This document shows positions 15,056 to 24,003 of a DNA stretch of 37,562 nt, piece by piece. Made by a program: the position numbers and the translations under genes. Each line of letters opens with the position of its first letter. The first letter of the stretch is position 1. Below the pieces are notes generated by a model. The model was not told where the DNA came from. It did no database searches and saw nothing but the letters and a program-made list of their open reading frames with translations. The stretch is taken from positions 1 through 37,562 of the forward strand of contig JAPLQC010000082.1 of NCBI GenBank assembly GCA_026399895.1. Reading direction: 5' to 3'. This DNA comes from Burkholderiales bacterium. Its GTDB lineage: Bacteria > Pseudomonadota > Gammaproteobacteria > Burkholderiales > Burkholderiaceae_D.

Positions 15056-15883
15056 TCAGCCTTTACCCTCTGCCAGCTGACCCAGATACGCCAGCCCCTT
15101 AATCGCACGACTGCCATACCATGACAGCATCTCACCATCGACTAATCGCACTGGTTTGCCAATTTGACGCTCGAGTGCATCGACGTGTTGATCGGTAAAT
15201 CGGTACGGCTCGCTCGACAGAATCACCTCATCGATATTCGCAAGTAATTCTTCATTCCATTGGAACACCGGATACCTTGCAGTCGAATCGGAAATCAAGT
15301 GCTGCCAACCAATCAGTTCCAGCATGCGGGCGATGTAGGTGTCACGCGACACCGTCATCCAAGGGTCCTGCCAGATGCAATAGAGCACACGGTGTGGCAT
15401 TAGTTTTCCGCGCTGCTGTGACACTTCATTCAGCTGCAGTTTATGCAGCAACCTTTGCAGCGCCGTATCGAATTGCGCGCAAAGTGCTTCAGCTTCATTT
15501 TCACATCCGAATACACCACCCATCAGTCTGAACAGCGGCGGATTATCGAGTGGCGACACAGGATGCGTGACAATCACATTCGGGATGAATGACGACAGCG
15601 CATCAACGGTTGGCTTTTCGTTCTCATCCATATTGACCACCAGATGAGTTGGCGCAAGCTGGCGGATTTTTTGTGCGTTGACGTCCTTGGTCCCGCCGAC
15701 CTTGGGAATATTGGCCACCACCTGCTGTGGATGAATGCAAAAGCCGGTGCGACCCACGATAAGCGATGACAGACCAAGGTCACACAATAATTCGGTGATG
15801 GAAGGCACCAAAGAAACGATGCGACAAGGCTCGCCTGCCCCTATTTGCCCGTGTTTCCTGCCGATAGCGTCAATCAGTTGCAT
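15056..15883 (-). CDS. BtuF-like helical-backbone metal/cobalamin-binding protein without signal peptide
   Basis: This 275-residue protein resembles cluster A-III binding proteins (BtuF/TroA-like fold): RIVSLVPSITELLCDLGL near 21-38, then VGRTGFCIHPQQ, VGGTKDVNAQKIRQLAPTHLVV and, late, DEVILSSEPYRF. Such proteins bind cobalamin or siderophore metals. There is no signal peptide. An in-frame TAG directly precedes the ATG, so a hidden upstream signal sequence in this frame is excluded. No clear ribosome-binding site is visible. It has no permease or ATPase partners beside it. A cytoplasmic cobalamin-binding role is possible and would fit the cobalamin-dependent EutBC in this window, but this is inference. 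Confidence 0.7.
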   Translation of the reverse strand: MQLIDAIGRKHGQIGAGEPCRIVSLVPSITELLCDLGLSSLIVGRTGFCIHPQQVVANIPKVGGTKDVNAQKIRQLAPTHLVVNMDENEKPTVDALSSFIPNVIVTHPVSPLDNPPLFRLMGGVFGCENEAEALCAQFDTALQRLLHKLQLNEVSQQRGKLMPHRVLYCIWQDPWMTVSRDTYIARMLELIGWQHLISDSTARYPVFQWNEELLANIDEVILSSEPYRFTDQHVDALERQIGKPVRLVDGEMLSWYGSRAIKGLAYLGQLAEGKG

Positions 15884-16013
15884 CTAGTTGGTCTGTTGGG
15901 TGGTATTTGGGGTTATTTGATTATCTGTCACTTAATCGGAATACTGCTCGGTCAAAATCGCGCAGTGCTGAAGTCCACATTACTGAAGGCTTTAACTTCG
16001 CCCCGCTGTACTG

Positions 16014-16042
16014 CTGACTCGATACCGCACTAAAGCTATACT
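16014..16042 (+). promoter_or_regulatory. Probable sigma70 promoter of the bactofilin gene
   Basis: CTGACT (16014-16019), a 17-nt spacer and TATACT (16037-16042) resemble -35 and -10 boxes, with the -10 matching 5 of 6 consensus bases. The bactofilin ATG lies 33 nt further on. Confidence 0.45.
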
Positions 16043-16074
16043 ATCGGTGCGAAATCAACTTTCTGGGGTATTTC

Positions 16075-16419
16075 ATGAGTGAAAACATCAAAGGCGACAT
16101 TTTTATTGGTGCAGGCGTGGTCGCCATTGGCACTCTCAATGCGCCGGGCCTGATCGAAGTGGATGGCTCGGTTGACGGCGTCGTCAACGCTCGATCCATC
16201 AATGTCACCGCCAATGGCGTCGTTACTGGTAACAGCACCGCAGACCATATCCGGGTCGCTGGCAAGCTCATGAACACCAGTACCGCTCATCAATCATTGC
16301 TAGTTGAGTCCACCGGCGATGTATCCGGCAAGATCACCTACGGTGACCTGGAAATTCGCAAAGGCGGCAACATCGCTGGCGAAATCAACTCCACTCCAGC
16401 CAGAAAAAACGCCCAGTAA
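16075..16419 (+). CDS. Bactofilin (polymer-forming cytoskeletal protein)
   Basis: This 114-residue protein consists almost wholly of a bactofilin (DUF583) beta-helix domain. Short beta repeats rich in Gly, Val, Ile and Asp are visible: IFIGAGVVAIGTL, LIEVDGSVDGVVNARSINV, TGDVSGKITYGDLEIRKGG. Bactofilins self-assemble without nucleotide into filaments that scaffold cell-shape or envelope proteins. The short polar tails (SENIKGD at the start, STPARKNAQ at the end) are typical. The peptidoglycan hydrolase often encoded next to bactofilins is not seen here. A promoter-like sequence lies upstream and a terminator downstream, so it is probably monocistronic. Confidence 0.88.
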   Translation: MSENIKGDIFIGAGVVAIGTLNAPGLIEVDGSVDGVVNARSINVTANGVVTGNSTADHIRVAGKLMNTSTAHQSLLVESTGDVSGKITYGDLEIRKGGNIAGEINSTPARKNAQ

Positions 16420-16437
16420 TTCAATGCGATACGCTCG

Positions 16438-16484
16438 GCAGCCAAGACACCTTGGCTGCGCTGAGCTACCCAGCGGGATTTTTT
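16438..16484 (+). terminator. Terminator region after bactofilin
   Basis: GCAGCCAAG-ACAC-CTTGGCTGC is a perfect 9-bp stem (16438-16459). A weaker CGCTG/CAGCG hairpin follows, then a T6 run at 16479-16484. It lies 18 nt past the bactofilin stop. Confidence 0.7.
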
Positions 16485-16557
16485 GCCGATTTGATATCGG
16501 TCTATTCGCTGGCGAGCGCTGATGGTTTGATTCCAGCTTTATCCAGAGAGTTTATCC

Positions 16558-17535
16558 ATGCGAGCAGCCGTCTACACCCGCCGCGGTCCCGCGGCAGAGG
16601 TTCTCCAGATCATCGACAAGCAGCAGCCCCAACCCAACCCGGGTGAGGTTCGCGTCAAGCTCGCATTCAGTGGTGTTAATCCCTCGGACGTAAAATCCCG
16701 CGCTGGTGTTGCCGCACGGACCGGTGGGTTCGCAGAGGTCACTCCACATAGTGATGGTGCAGGTGTCATTGATGCAGTCGGCGATGGGGTCGATAGCTCG
16801 CGCATCGGTGAACGTGTCTGGCTCTTTAACGGCCAGTGGGAGCGGCCCTATGGCACGGCAGCTGAATTCATCGCCCTACCTGCGAATCAAACCATTCCGT
16901 TACCCAACTCCGTATCGTTTGAAGTTGGCGCATCGATCGGCATACCCCTCATGACCGCCATGCATGCGGTGCAAGCATGTGGATCGCTACTGGGCAAAAC
17001 CGTGCTGGTTCCGGGCGCCGTAGGTAGCGTCGGTTATTACGCCACGCAACTCGCCTGTATGGCCGGTGCGCGCGTGATTGCCATCGTCAGTAGCGAAGAG
17101 AAAGCAGCGCAGGCACGCCAAATCGGCGCAGCAGAAACCATCAATTACAAAACCGAGCAACTCGTCGAGCGGGTTTTAGCGCTCACCAATGGCAAGGGTG
17201 CCGATGCGATCATTGATCTCGATGCCGCAACCCACGCACCGCTCTACGGCCAGTTGCTACGCTTTCAGGGTAAAGCCGTCGTTTATGGCTCCAGCCAGCC
17301 GCAGTTCAGCATGCCCTTCGGCCCGATGATTCTCGGCTTTGTAAACATGTACTGCTTTATCGTTTACAAGTTGCCTTCACAGGAGCTACAGCAGGTCATC
17401 GACGCTGTGCAGTCAATGCTGATGCATCCGACGCTAAAGCATCCGCCGACGGCCATCTACCCGATTGATGAAATCGCAGCTGCACACCAGCAAGTTGAAC
17501 GCGGTGCGAATGCGAAGGTGCTGATCCAACTGTAA
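16558..17535 (+). CDS. Quinone oxidoreductase-like MDR family dehydrogenase
   Basis: This 325-residue medium-chain dehydrogenase/reductase has an N-terminal GroES-like domain (VRVKLAFSGVNPSDVKSRAG near residues 31-49). A Rossmann domain follows with VLVPGAVGSVGYYATQLA, the GxxGxxG-type NADPH-binding loop. The cysteines that hold zinc in alcohol dehydrogenases are absent, placing it with the zinc-free quinone reductases (QOR/zeta-crystallin type), which reduce quinones or enones with NADPH in the cytoplasm. AGAGAG lies upstream of the ATG. It stands alone between the bactofilin terminator and a convergent acyl-CoA dehydrogenase remnant. Substrate unknown. Confidence 0.85.
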   Translation: MRAAVYTRRGPAAEVLQIIDKQQPQPNPGEVRVKLAFSGVNPSDVKSRAGVAARTGGFAEVTPHSDGAGVIDAVGDGVDSSRIGERVWLFNGQWERPYGTAAEFIALPANQTIPLPNSVSFEVGASIGIPLMTAMHAVQACGSLLGKTVLVPGAVGSVGYYATQLACMAGARVIAIVSSEEKAAQARQIGAAETINYKTEQLVERVLALTNGKGADAIIDLDAATHAPLYGQLLRFQGKAVVYGSSQPQFSMPFGPMILGFVNMYCFIVYKLPSQELQQVIDAVQSMLMHPTLKHPPTAIYPIDEIAAAHQQVERGANAKVLIQL

Positions 17536-17609
17536 GGCGTTCGGCTTGAGCCCACAGCAATTCAACGAAGCTACACATCACAAGATTGAAAATTCGGTAG
17601 GTATCGGCA

Positions 17610-18675
17610 TCAAGAAGCTGCTGCCGCTCGAATCATGTTTCTTGCAATAAGCAGTTGTTGAATTTGCGTCGTTCCTTCATAAATCCGGAATAGGCGTACA
17701 TCCCGATAAAAGCGCTCGACTGCATAGTCCGCAATATAGCCAGCGCCGCCATGAATCTGCACTGCACGGTCAGCCACTCGACCACACATCTCAGACGCAA
17801 ATAATTTGCAGCATGAGGCCTCGGTCGAGATGTCTTCGCCCTCGTCACGGCGACGTGCGGCATCCATCACCATGGAACGTGCCGCATAAATCTCAGCCTT
17901 GCTATCCGCCAGCATGGCTTGAACTAACTGGAAATCCGCGATTGGTTTGCCGAATTGTTGACGTTGCATGGCATACGCCAACGAATCAGCCAGCATACGT
18001 TCAGCAGCACCTACGCAGATAGCGGCGATATGCAGCCGCCCCTTATCCAGCACTTTCATGGCGGTCTTGAAACCGACACCCTCTTTACCGCCAATCAGAT
18101 TTGCAACCGGCACACGACAGTTTTCCATAATGACGTCACAGGTGTGCGCGCCCTTCTGCCCCATTTTGATATCGCGCTTGCCTAGCGACAGACCGGGCGT
18201 GCCGGCTTCATCTAAAAATGCAGAGATGCCCGCCGCACCTTTGATCGTGGGGTCAGTACGCGCCATCACGGTAAAAATCCCTGCCTCGGGGGCGTTGGTA
18301 ATGTAGCGCTTGTGATGCAATCAATTCGCCCGAGGCTAGTCGGGGCAAATACTTTTGTTTTTGCTCGGGGGTGCCATCGATAATCAGGCCCTGCGAGCCG
18401 ATGCCATTATTGGTACCGATCAGTGAACGAAATGCCGGCGATGTCCAGGCCAGTTCGAAAGCGACACTAACCTCTTCTTCCATCGTCAAACCGAGTCCGC
18501 CAAATTCTTCGGGTATCGCCAAACCGAACAGCCCGAGTTCGCGCATAGCATGAATCAGCTCTGCGGGTATTTCGTCGGTCTCTGCAACGACAGGCTCTGC
18601 CGGAACGAGTCTGGTACGCACAAAACGCGCGACCGAGTCGATCAGCATATTCAGGGTCTGCGGGTCTCGTATCAT
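17610..18675 (-). pseudogene. Acyl-CoA dehydrogenase with internal out-of-frame deletion
   Basis: The upstream frame (18675 down to about 18317) gives the N-terminal helical domain through LPRLASGELIAS. The downstream frame resumes at KRYITNAPEAGIFTVMART and runs to the C-terminus, including QFGKPIADFQLVQAMLAD, QIHGGAGYIADYAVER and the catalytic-Glu region RIYEGTTQIQ. About 31 residues that should contain the TEPxAGSD flavin/substrate loop and the start of the middle beta domain are missing. Restoring 92 nt would give 385 codons, the usual family length. As it stands it cannot make a functional enzyme. It is divergent from a CoA-transferase gene, suggesting joint use in acyl-CoA breakdown. 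Assembly error is possible. Confidence 0.85.
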
Positions 18676-18789
18676 GAGGTATGCTCGGTTTTTGTTATTG
18701 TCTGATTATGCCACCCAGCTTGCTGGTTTTGATGAAGCGGCGGTCAGTACAGGTATTCCATTGAAATGACATCTGATAACGAGGCTCGC

Positions 18790-20013
18790 ATGGCAGGCGC
18801 TCTTTCGCATCTCCGGGTATTGGACCTCTCGCGTGTACTTGCCGGGCCGTGGGCTAGCCAGCTACTTGCCGATATGGGCGCGGACGTGATCAAAATTGAG
18901 CGCCCCGTTAGCGGTGACGATACCCGAGGCTGGGGCCCGCCTTTTCTGAAAGATGAAGCGGGTAATGACACCACCGAGGCTGCTTATTATCTTGCCGCCA
19001 ACCGCGGTAAAAAATCGCTCACACTCAATATCGCCAACCCGGAGGCGCAAGCGATTATCCGGCAGCTGGCAAAAGAATCCGACATCTTCATAGAGAACTA
19101 TAAAGTCGGTGACATGGCGCGCTATGGCTTGAGCTATGAAGCGCTCAAAGAAATCAACCCAAGGCTGGTGTACTGCTCCATTACCGGCTTTGGGCAAACC
19201 GGCCCGATGGCAGACGTGCCGGGATATGACTTTATCGTGCAAGGCTTGGGCGGCCTTATGAGCATTACCGGCGAGCGCGATGACTTGCCGGGCGGCGGCC
19301 CCCAAAAAGTCGGCGTGGCGGTAGCCGACATCATGACCGGCTTGTACTCCACGATCGCGATTCTTGCCGCGATTGAGCATCGTCGCATCAGTGGTGAGGG
19401 CCAGTATATTGATATGGCGCTGCTGGATGTTCAGGTAGCGACTATGGCCAATATGAACATGAATTATCTATGCTCAGGCAAGGTCCCCACTCGGCAGGGC
19501 AATGCACACGCCAACATCGTTCCGTACCAAGTGTTCGACGCAGCAGATGGCGAGATCATTATCGCGGTTGGTAATGACACACAGTTTGCACGTTTATGTA
19601 GTGTGCTTGGCTGCCCGGAGTATGCGAGCGACGAGCGCTACGTAAAAAATGCTGATCGCGTTAGACATCGCGATGCCCTACTGCCACTGCTACAAACGCG
19701 GCTTATCACGCGTCGTGTTGAGGATTGGGTTGGGCTGTTAACACCAGAAGGCATTCCCTGCGGCCCGGTTAACTCGATCGCGCAGACTTTCGCGAACCCG
19801 CAGGTCATGCACCGAGAAATGCGTATCGACTTGCCCCACCCGCTTTCGGGAAGCGTGCCGTCGGTAGCTAACCCGATCAAGTTCTCTGATACGCCTATCC
19901 AGTATCGCAATGCACCGCCCACATTAGGACAGCACTCGCACGAGGTGCTTCAACACTATGTTGGGCTTTCTGATAAAGAAATTGAAGCGCTAAAAACAAA
20001 GCAGATCGTTTAA
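18790..20013 (+). CDS. CaiB/BaiF family (class III) CoA-transferase
   Basis: This 407-residue cytoplasmic enzyme moves CoA between acyl groups. It opens with the family signature LRVLDLSRVLAGPWASQLLA, then GADVIKIERP and NRGKKSLTLNI. The expected catalytic Asp lies in VPGYDFIVQGLGG. I chose ATG 18790 because GAGG sits 6 nt upstream; ATG 18766 in the same frame has no such site. It is divergent from the acyl-CoA dehydrogenase remnant and 49 nt upstream of an MFS gene. Together they suggest uptake, CoA activation and oxidation of an organic acid. The substrate cannot be named (formyl-, succinyl- and carnitine-type enzymes share these motifs). Confidence 0.9.
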   Translation: MAGALSHLRVLDLSRVLAGPWASQLLADMGADVIKIERPVSGDDTRGWGPPFLKDEAGNDTTEAAYYLAANRGKKSLTLNIANPEAQAIIRQLAKESDIFIENYKVGDMARYGLSYEALKEINPRLVYCSITGFGQTGPMADVPGYDFIVQGLGGLMSITGERDDLPGGGPQKVGVAVADIMTGLYSTIAILAAIEHRRISGEGQYIDMALLDVQVATMANMNMNYLCSGKVPTRQGNAHANIVPYQVFDAADGEIIIAVGNDTQFARLCSVLGCPEYASDERYVKNADRVRHRDALLPLLQTRLITRRVEDWVGLLTPEGIPCGPVNSIAQTFANPQVMHREMRIDLPHPLSGSVPSVANPIKFSDTPIQYRNAPPTLGQHSHEVLQHYVGLSDKEIEALKTKQIV

Positions 20014-20062
20014 TGGGGCTAGCGGTGTTTTTTTATGTCGACACAAAAAACACGGAGGAAAC

Positions 20063-21427
20063 ATGAGCGACGCAACCACCCACCCGCAGTCCGAAAGCTT
20101 TGATGTAAGCCGCGCGATTGACGAGGGCAACTTCACCTCCTTCCAGAAGATGGCATACGTATTAGCCGCGCTGGCGATTGTGATGGATGGCTTTGATGGT
20201 CAGATGATCGGCTACGCCATCCCAGCCATCATTAAGGAATGGGGTATTGCACGTTCTGCATTCTCGGTTGCCGTAGCGAGTGGTTTAATGGGTATGGCGA
20301 TTGGTAGCTTGAGCGCGGGTGTGTTGTCTGATCGTTTTGGCCGTAAGCCGGTGCTGATTGCCAGTATTCTTTTATTCGGCTCAGCCACCGTCACCATTGG
20401 ACTTGCGCCGGATGTGACCACGATTGCGATCATTCGCTTTTTCGCCGGCCTTGGTATCGGCGCTGCTTTACCTGCGGCCACTACACTGACTGCAGAATTC
20501 ATTCCGCTACGCACCCGCACGATGGCAGTCACAACTGCCTGCGTCTGCTACCCGCTGGGGGGTATGCTGGCAGGGTTGGCCGCAGGACAAATACTGCCCG
20601 TATTTGGTTGGCGTATCTTTTTCTTCATCGGCGGTAGCCTGCCGATTGTGTATGCGTTCGTGCTGATGCTATCGCTGAAAGAATCACCCAAATATCTGGC
20701 ACGTCAGAGCCAGCGTTGGGAAGAGCTACGTACGCTGTTGACGCGTATGGCACACGAAGTGGATAAGGTGCGCGAGTTCACCGACGGTGTGATCGATAAC
20801 GCCAAGCGGGGCAGCATCGGTGAGCTATTTCGTCATGGCCGCGCCTACGACACTAGCTGGCTGTGGATCACATTCTTTGTCGCTCAGCTATCGATTTACA
20901 CCGCCTTCAGCTGGCTACCCACCATGTTGACCACGGAGGGCGTGTCACCCGCACTAGCCGGTATGGGGTTAACTGCTTATAACCTCGGCGGCGTGATTGG
21001 TGCTGTGTTGTGTGCGATGGCGATCAACCAGTTTGGTTCACGCTGGCCCATGGTGGTCTGGGCAGCGATGTCGGCCGTGACAGCGTTTGCGCTGAAAGCG
21101 GTGGATATCACCGGCGCGACCGAGACCTTCTTGTGGGGCCTTGGACTGCATGGCTTGTTCGTTACTGCATTGCAGTGCGCAATGTTCACGCTATGTGCGC
21201 ACATGTACCCCACCCTGATTCGCACCACCGGTGCGGCATCGGCCATGGCGTTTGGTCGATTAGGCGCATTCACCAGCTCTTTCGCCGGTGCGGCGATGAT
21301 CAGTGCTGGTGGTGCCAGCGCTTATCTGAACCTGCTCGGTGGATCGATGTTGGTGGCCGTGGTGAGCTTAGCCTTGATACGCGCACATATCGGACCGAAA
21401 ATCAATGAGGCGACGGTAAAGGCTTGA
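20063..21427 (+). CDS. MFS transporter, aromatic acid:H+ symporter type
   Basis: This is a 454-residue, 12-helix transporter. The family signs are MDGFDGQMIGYAIPAI in helix 1, GVLSDRFGRKPVLIA in the 2-3 loop and the R-x-FxGLGIGAALPAA stretch in helix 4, all typical of the AAHS group (PcaK/BenK). A very strong ribosome-binding site (GGAGGAAAC) precedes the ATG. It directly follows the CoA-transferase gene on the same strand, so it probably imports that pathway's organic acid with protons. The exact substrate is not readable. Confidence 0.88.
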   Translation: MSDATTHPQSESFDVSRAIDEGNFTSFQKMAYVLAALAIVMDGFDGQMIGYAIPAIIKEWGIARSAFSVAVASGLMGMAIGSLSAGVLSDRFGRKPVLIASILLFGSATVTIGLAPDVTTIAIIRFFAGLGIGAALPAATTLTAEFIPLRTRTMAVTTACVCYPLGGMLAGLAAGQILPVFGWRIFFFIGGSLPIVYAFVLMLSLKESPKYLARQSQRWEELRTLLTRMAHEVDKVREFTDGVIDNAKRGSIGELFRHGRAYDTSWLWITFFVAQLSIYTAFSWLPTMLTTEGVSPALAGMGLTAYNLGGVIGAVLCAMAINQFGSRWPMVVWAAMSAVTAFALKAVDITGATETFLWGLGLHGLFVTALQCAMFTLCAHMYPTLIRTTGAASAMAFGRLGAFTSSFAGAAMISAGGASAYLNLLGGSMLVAVVSLALIRAHIGPKINEATVKA

Positions 21428-21492
21428 CCACTACGACGGCGCAAACCTAATTCTTGCCACTGCCAGAAAAGGAGCGCTGTAGCGTATCCGCT

Positions 21493-22308
21493 TCAACCAC
21501 CTAACAAGAAATTGGAGAGCCGCCCCTCCAATTGTGAGGCGGGTGTCTCATCTTTCAACTGTACGCCAGTTACCCCACGCCGCAAGGCCTCACCCACTAG
21601 GTAATGGAGCTTATAAGAGGCTTCTTCGTATGAGAGTCCGGCAGGTCGAACGTTGGAAATACAATTACGGCTTTCATCTGTGAGACCTATCCGCGGACCC
21701 CATGTCATATACAGCCCCATGCTGTCTGGTGAGCTGAGGCCTGGCCGCTCGCCAATCATCACAACCACCAATTTTGCGCCGAGCAGTTCACCGACTTCAT
21801 CCCCGACCGCTACTCGCCCCTGCCGCACAATGGTGACAGGCGCCAAAGTAAGCCCCTGTTGCCCTAGTCGATCCACTATCGCCTGCAAGAAGGGGACAGC
21901 ATTTGTCTCTACCGCAAGTGCTGATAAACCATCAGCAATCACGAAAGCCAGATCATATGCACCGACTTGCTTACTTTGGGAAGCAAGTAATTGCAGTTGT
22001 TGCCGCGATGTAGATGAAAGCCTGCGACCTAAATCCGGGCGTTGCAGGTAAGTAGCGCGATTACCCGCTGAACTTTCGACGACAACACACTGCTCGAACA
22101 ATTGCAGTCCCATTACTGCTTGCTGCAGTGTGTCTGTATCTAATTCGTGGTGGACAGCATCGCGCGCTCTCGCATGAGCGAGCTGAAACTCTAGCTGAGG
22201 TGTAGTTGGCAAGCTAATGCCCGTACGCCCAAGCGCAATACGCCCTGAGGTGAACTGCCTCAGCATGCCCCAAGGGTTGGTAACGACCGTATCGCTTCGC
22301 TTACTCAT
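21493..22308 (-). CDS. eutC: Ethanolamine ammonia-lyase small subunit
   Basis: This 271-residue protein is the light subunit of adenosylcobalamin-dependent ethanolamine ammonia-lyase, which converts ethanolamine to acetaldehyde and ammonia. Family features are LDTDTLQQAVMGLQLFE-like helices early, AYDLAFVIADGLSALAVE, KLVVVMIGERPGLSSPDSMG and SNVRPAGLSYEEASYKLHYL, which help form the cobalamin site at the EutB interface. It follows eutB by 26 nt on the same strand. No microcompartment shell or EutA reactivase gene is in the window. Confidence 0.93.
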   Translation of the reverse strand: MSKRSDTVVTNPWGMLRQFTSGRIALGRTGISLPTTPQLEFQLAHARARDAVHHELDTDTLQQAVMGLQLFEQCVVVESSAGNRATYLQRPDLGRRLSSTSRQQLQLLASQSKQVGAYDLAFVIADGLSALAVETNAVPFLQAIVDRLGQQGLTLAPVTIVRQGRVAVGDEVGELLGAKLVVVMIGERPGLSSPDSMGLYMTWGPRIGLTDESRNCISNVRPAGLSYEEASYKLHYLVGEALRRGVTGVQLKDETPASQLEGRLSNFLLGG

Positions 22309-22334
22309 GATGAAGTTGTCTGTGCTGACCTGTT

Positions 22335-23726
22335 TCAGGCCAATCGTAGCAGAGCGCTGGCAAAAGGCGGAGGCAAGCCATCAGTCAGTTCGACTTTTTC
22401 AGTTTCGCGGAATATCGCCATCTTCTGAAGCCAATCTTCAAATTCGGGGGCAGGTTTGAGTCCGAGCACGCGGCGAGCATACAGCGCATCATGGAATGAA
22501 GTGGTCTGGTAGTTGAGCATGATATCGTCTGATCCAGGCACACCCATAATGAAGTTACATCCCGCGGTGGCCAGCAAGGTCAGAAGTACATCCATGTCGT
22601 TTTGATCGGCCTCAGCGTGATTGGTATAACAAACATCGCAGCCCATTGGCAAGCCAAGCAACTTACCGCAGAAATGATCCTCCAGCCCCGCACGGACGAT
22701 CTGCTTACCATCATAAAGATATTCAGGGCCAATAAAGCCCACCACCGTATTGATGAGTAACGGTTTATATTGCCTTGCCACAGCATATGCTCGCGCTTCG
22801 CAAGTTTGCTGGTCGACGCCATGGTGAGCGTTTGCAGACAGCGCGCTGCCCTGCCCGGTTTCGAAATACATCACATTGTTGCCTACGGTACCGCGACCGA
22901 TTGACAGTGCAGCCTCGCGCGCTTCACCCAACAGTTTAAGATCGATGCCGAAGCTGCGATTGGCAGCTTCGCTACCGGCAATCGACTGAAATACAAGATC
23001 GACCGGTGCGCCGCGCTCAATAGCAGCGATCGTATTGGTAACATGAGTCAGTACACAAGATTGTGTAGGAATGTCGTAGTGACGAATCACTTCGTCCAGC
23101 ATATGAACGATCCGCATCACTTGTTGTACGTTATCAGTCGCTGGATTAATACCGATGACTGCGTCACCTGCTCCATAGAGCAAACCGTCCACCATACTGG
23201 CAGCGATACCGGTTGCGTCATCGGTTGGATGGTTAGGTTGTAGCCGGGTAGCTAGCCGATTGGGCAAGCCAATAGTGTTCCGAAAGCGGGTGACGACGCG
23301 GCATTTCTTTGCCACAAGGATCAGGTCTTGCACACGCATGATTTTTGATACTGCCGCAGCCATCTCTGGTGTAATGCCGGGCGCCAGCGCTGCCAGTGAG
23401 AACTCATCTGCCTGGTCCGATAGCAACCAAGCCCGGAAGTCGCCGACGGTCATCTGACGTACCGGCGCGAACGCCTGCGCGTCATGACTATCGATAATCA
23501 GCCGGGTAACTTCATCACTTTCATAAGGGATAACGACTTCCTGCAAAAATATGCCCAGCGGTAAGGCGGCGAGCGTCATTTGAGCTGCCACACGTTCCTC
23601 AGCGCTGCCGGCCGCTACACCGGCAAGGTAGTCACCCGAGCGCGCCGGCGTTGCCTTCGCCATTAGGTCTTTCAGATCTCGAAAGCCATAGGTATGCGTC
23701 CCGATGGTGTGCGAAAAGTGATTCAT
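22335..23726 (-). CDS. eutB: Ethanolamine ammonia-lyase large subunit
   Basis: This 463-residue TIM-barrel catalytic subunit carries the family segments YGFRDLKDLMAKATPARSGD, IGLPNRLATRLQPNHPTDD, YFETGQGSALSANAHHGVDQ, and CDVCYTNHAEADQNDMDVL. With EutC it cleaves ethanolamine to acetaldehyde and ammonia using adenosylcobalamin. The ATG at 23726 has GGAG 9 nt upstream; the frame extends to a TTG at 23744, but that TTG overlaps the ribosome-binding site. The gene is divergent from an ethanolamine-type permease, with a 277-nt shared regulatory gap. Length is normal. Confidence 0.95.
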   Translation of the reverse strand: MNHFSHTIGTHTYGFRDLKDLMAKATPARSGDYLAGVAAGSAEERVAAQMTLAALPLGIFLQEVVIPYESDEVTRLIIDSHDAQAFAPVRQMTVGDFRAWLLSDQADEFSLAALAPGITPEMAAAVSKIMRVQDLILVAKKCRVVTRFRNTIGLPNRLATRLQPNHPTDDATGIAASMVDGLLYGAGDAVIGINPATDNVQQVMRIVHMLDEVIRHYDIPTQSCVLTHVTNTIAAIERGAPVDLVFQSIAGSEAANRSFGIDLKLLGEAREAALSIGRGTVGNNVMYFETGQGSALSANAHHGVDQQTCEARAYAVARQYKPLLINTVVGFIGPEYLYDGKQIVRAGLEDHFCGKLLGLPMGCDVCYTNHAEADQNDMDVLLTLLATAGCNFIMGVPGSDDIMLNYQTTSFHDALYARRVLGLKPAPEFEDWLQKMAIFRETEKVELTDGLPPPFASALLRLA

Positions 23727-23944
23727 GATGGTTGGCTCCAGCAAAAATTGATCCTGGATATCCTCCAGGTTGCGGTAGCGCCCGGACGAATACTCGCTTC
23801 AAAGTAATGCATGTGAAGGATAATCTGAAACAAAATTGAAATAATCCGTCCCAACTCGGTGCGGCGCGCACTCGTTTGGCGAATATCACAAGCCGATTAT
23901 CCTCAATTTACTGGCTTGTTATTTGCTTTGAAGTCAATTACTCT

Positions 23945-23972
23945 TTGATACACGATTTTCCGATTGTACAAA
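23945..23972 (+). promoter_or_regulatory. Possible promoter of the ethanolamine permease gene
   Basis: TTGATA (23945-23950), a 16-nt spacer and TACAAA (23967-23972) make a moderate sigma70 match. A ribosome-binding site (AGGGA) and the ATG follow within 32 nt. The rest of the 23727-24003 gap shows no clear operator. Confidence 0.35.
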
Positions 23973-24003
23973 ATTTAGTCTAACCATTTAATCAGGGATC
24001 CGC

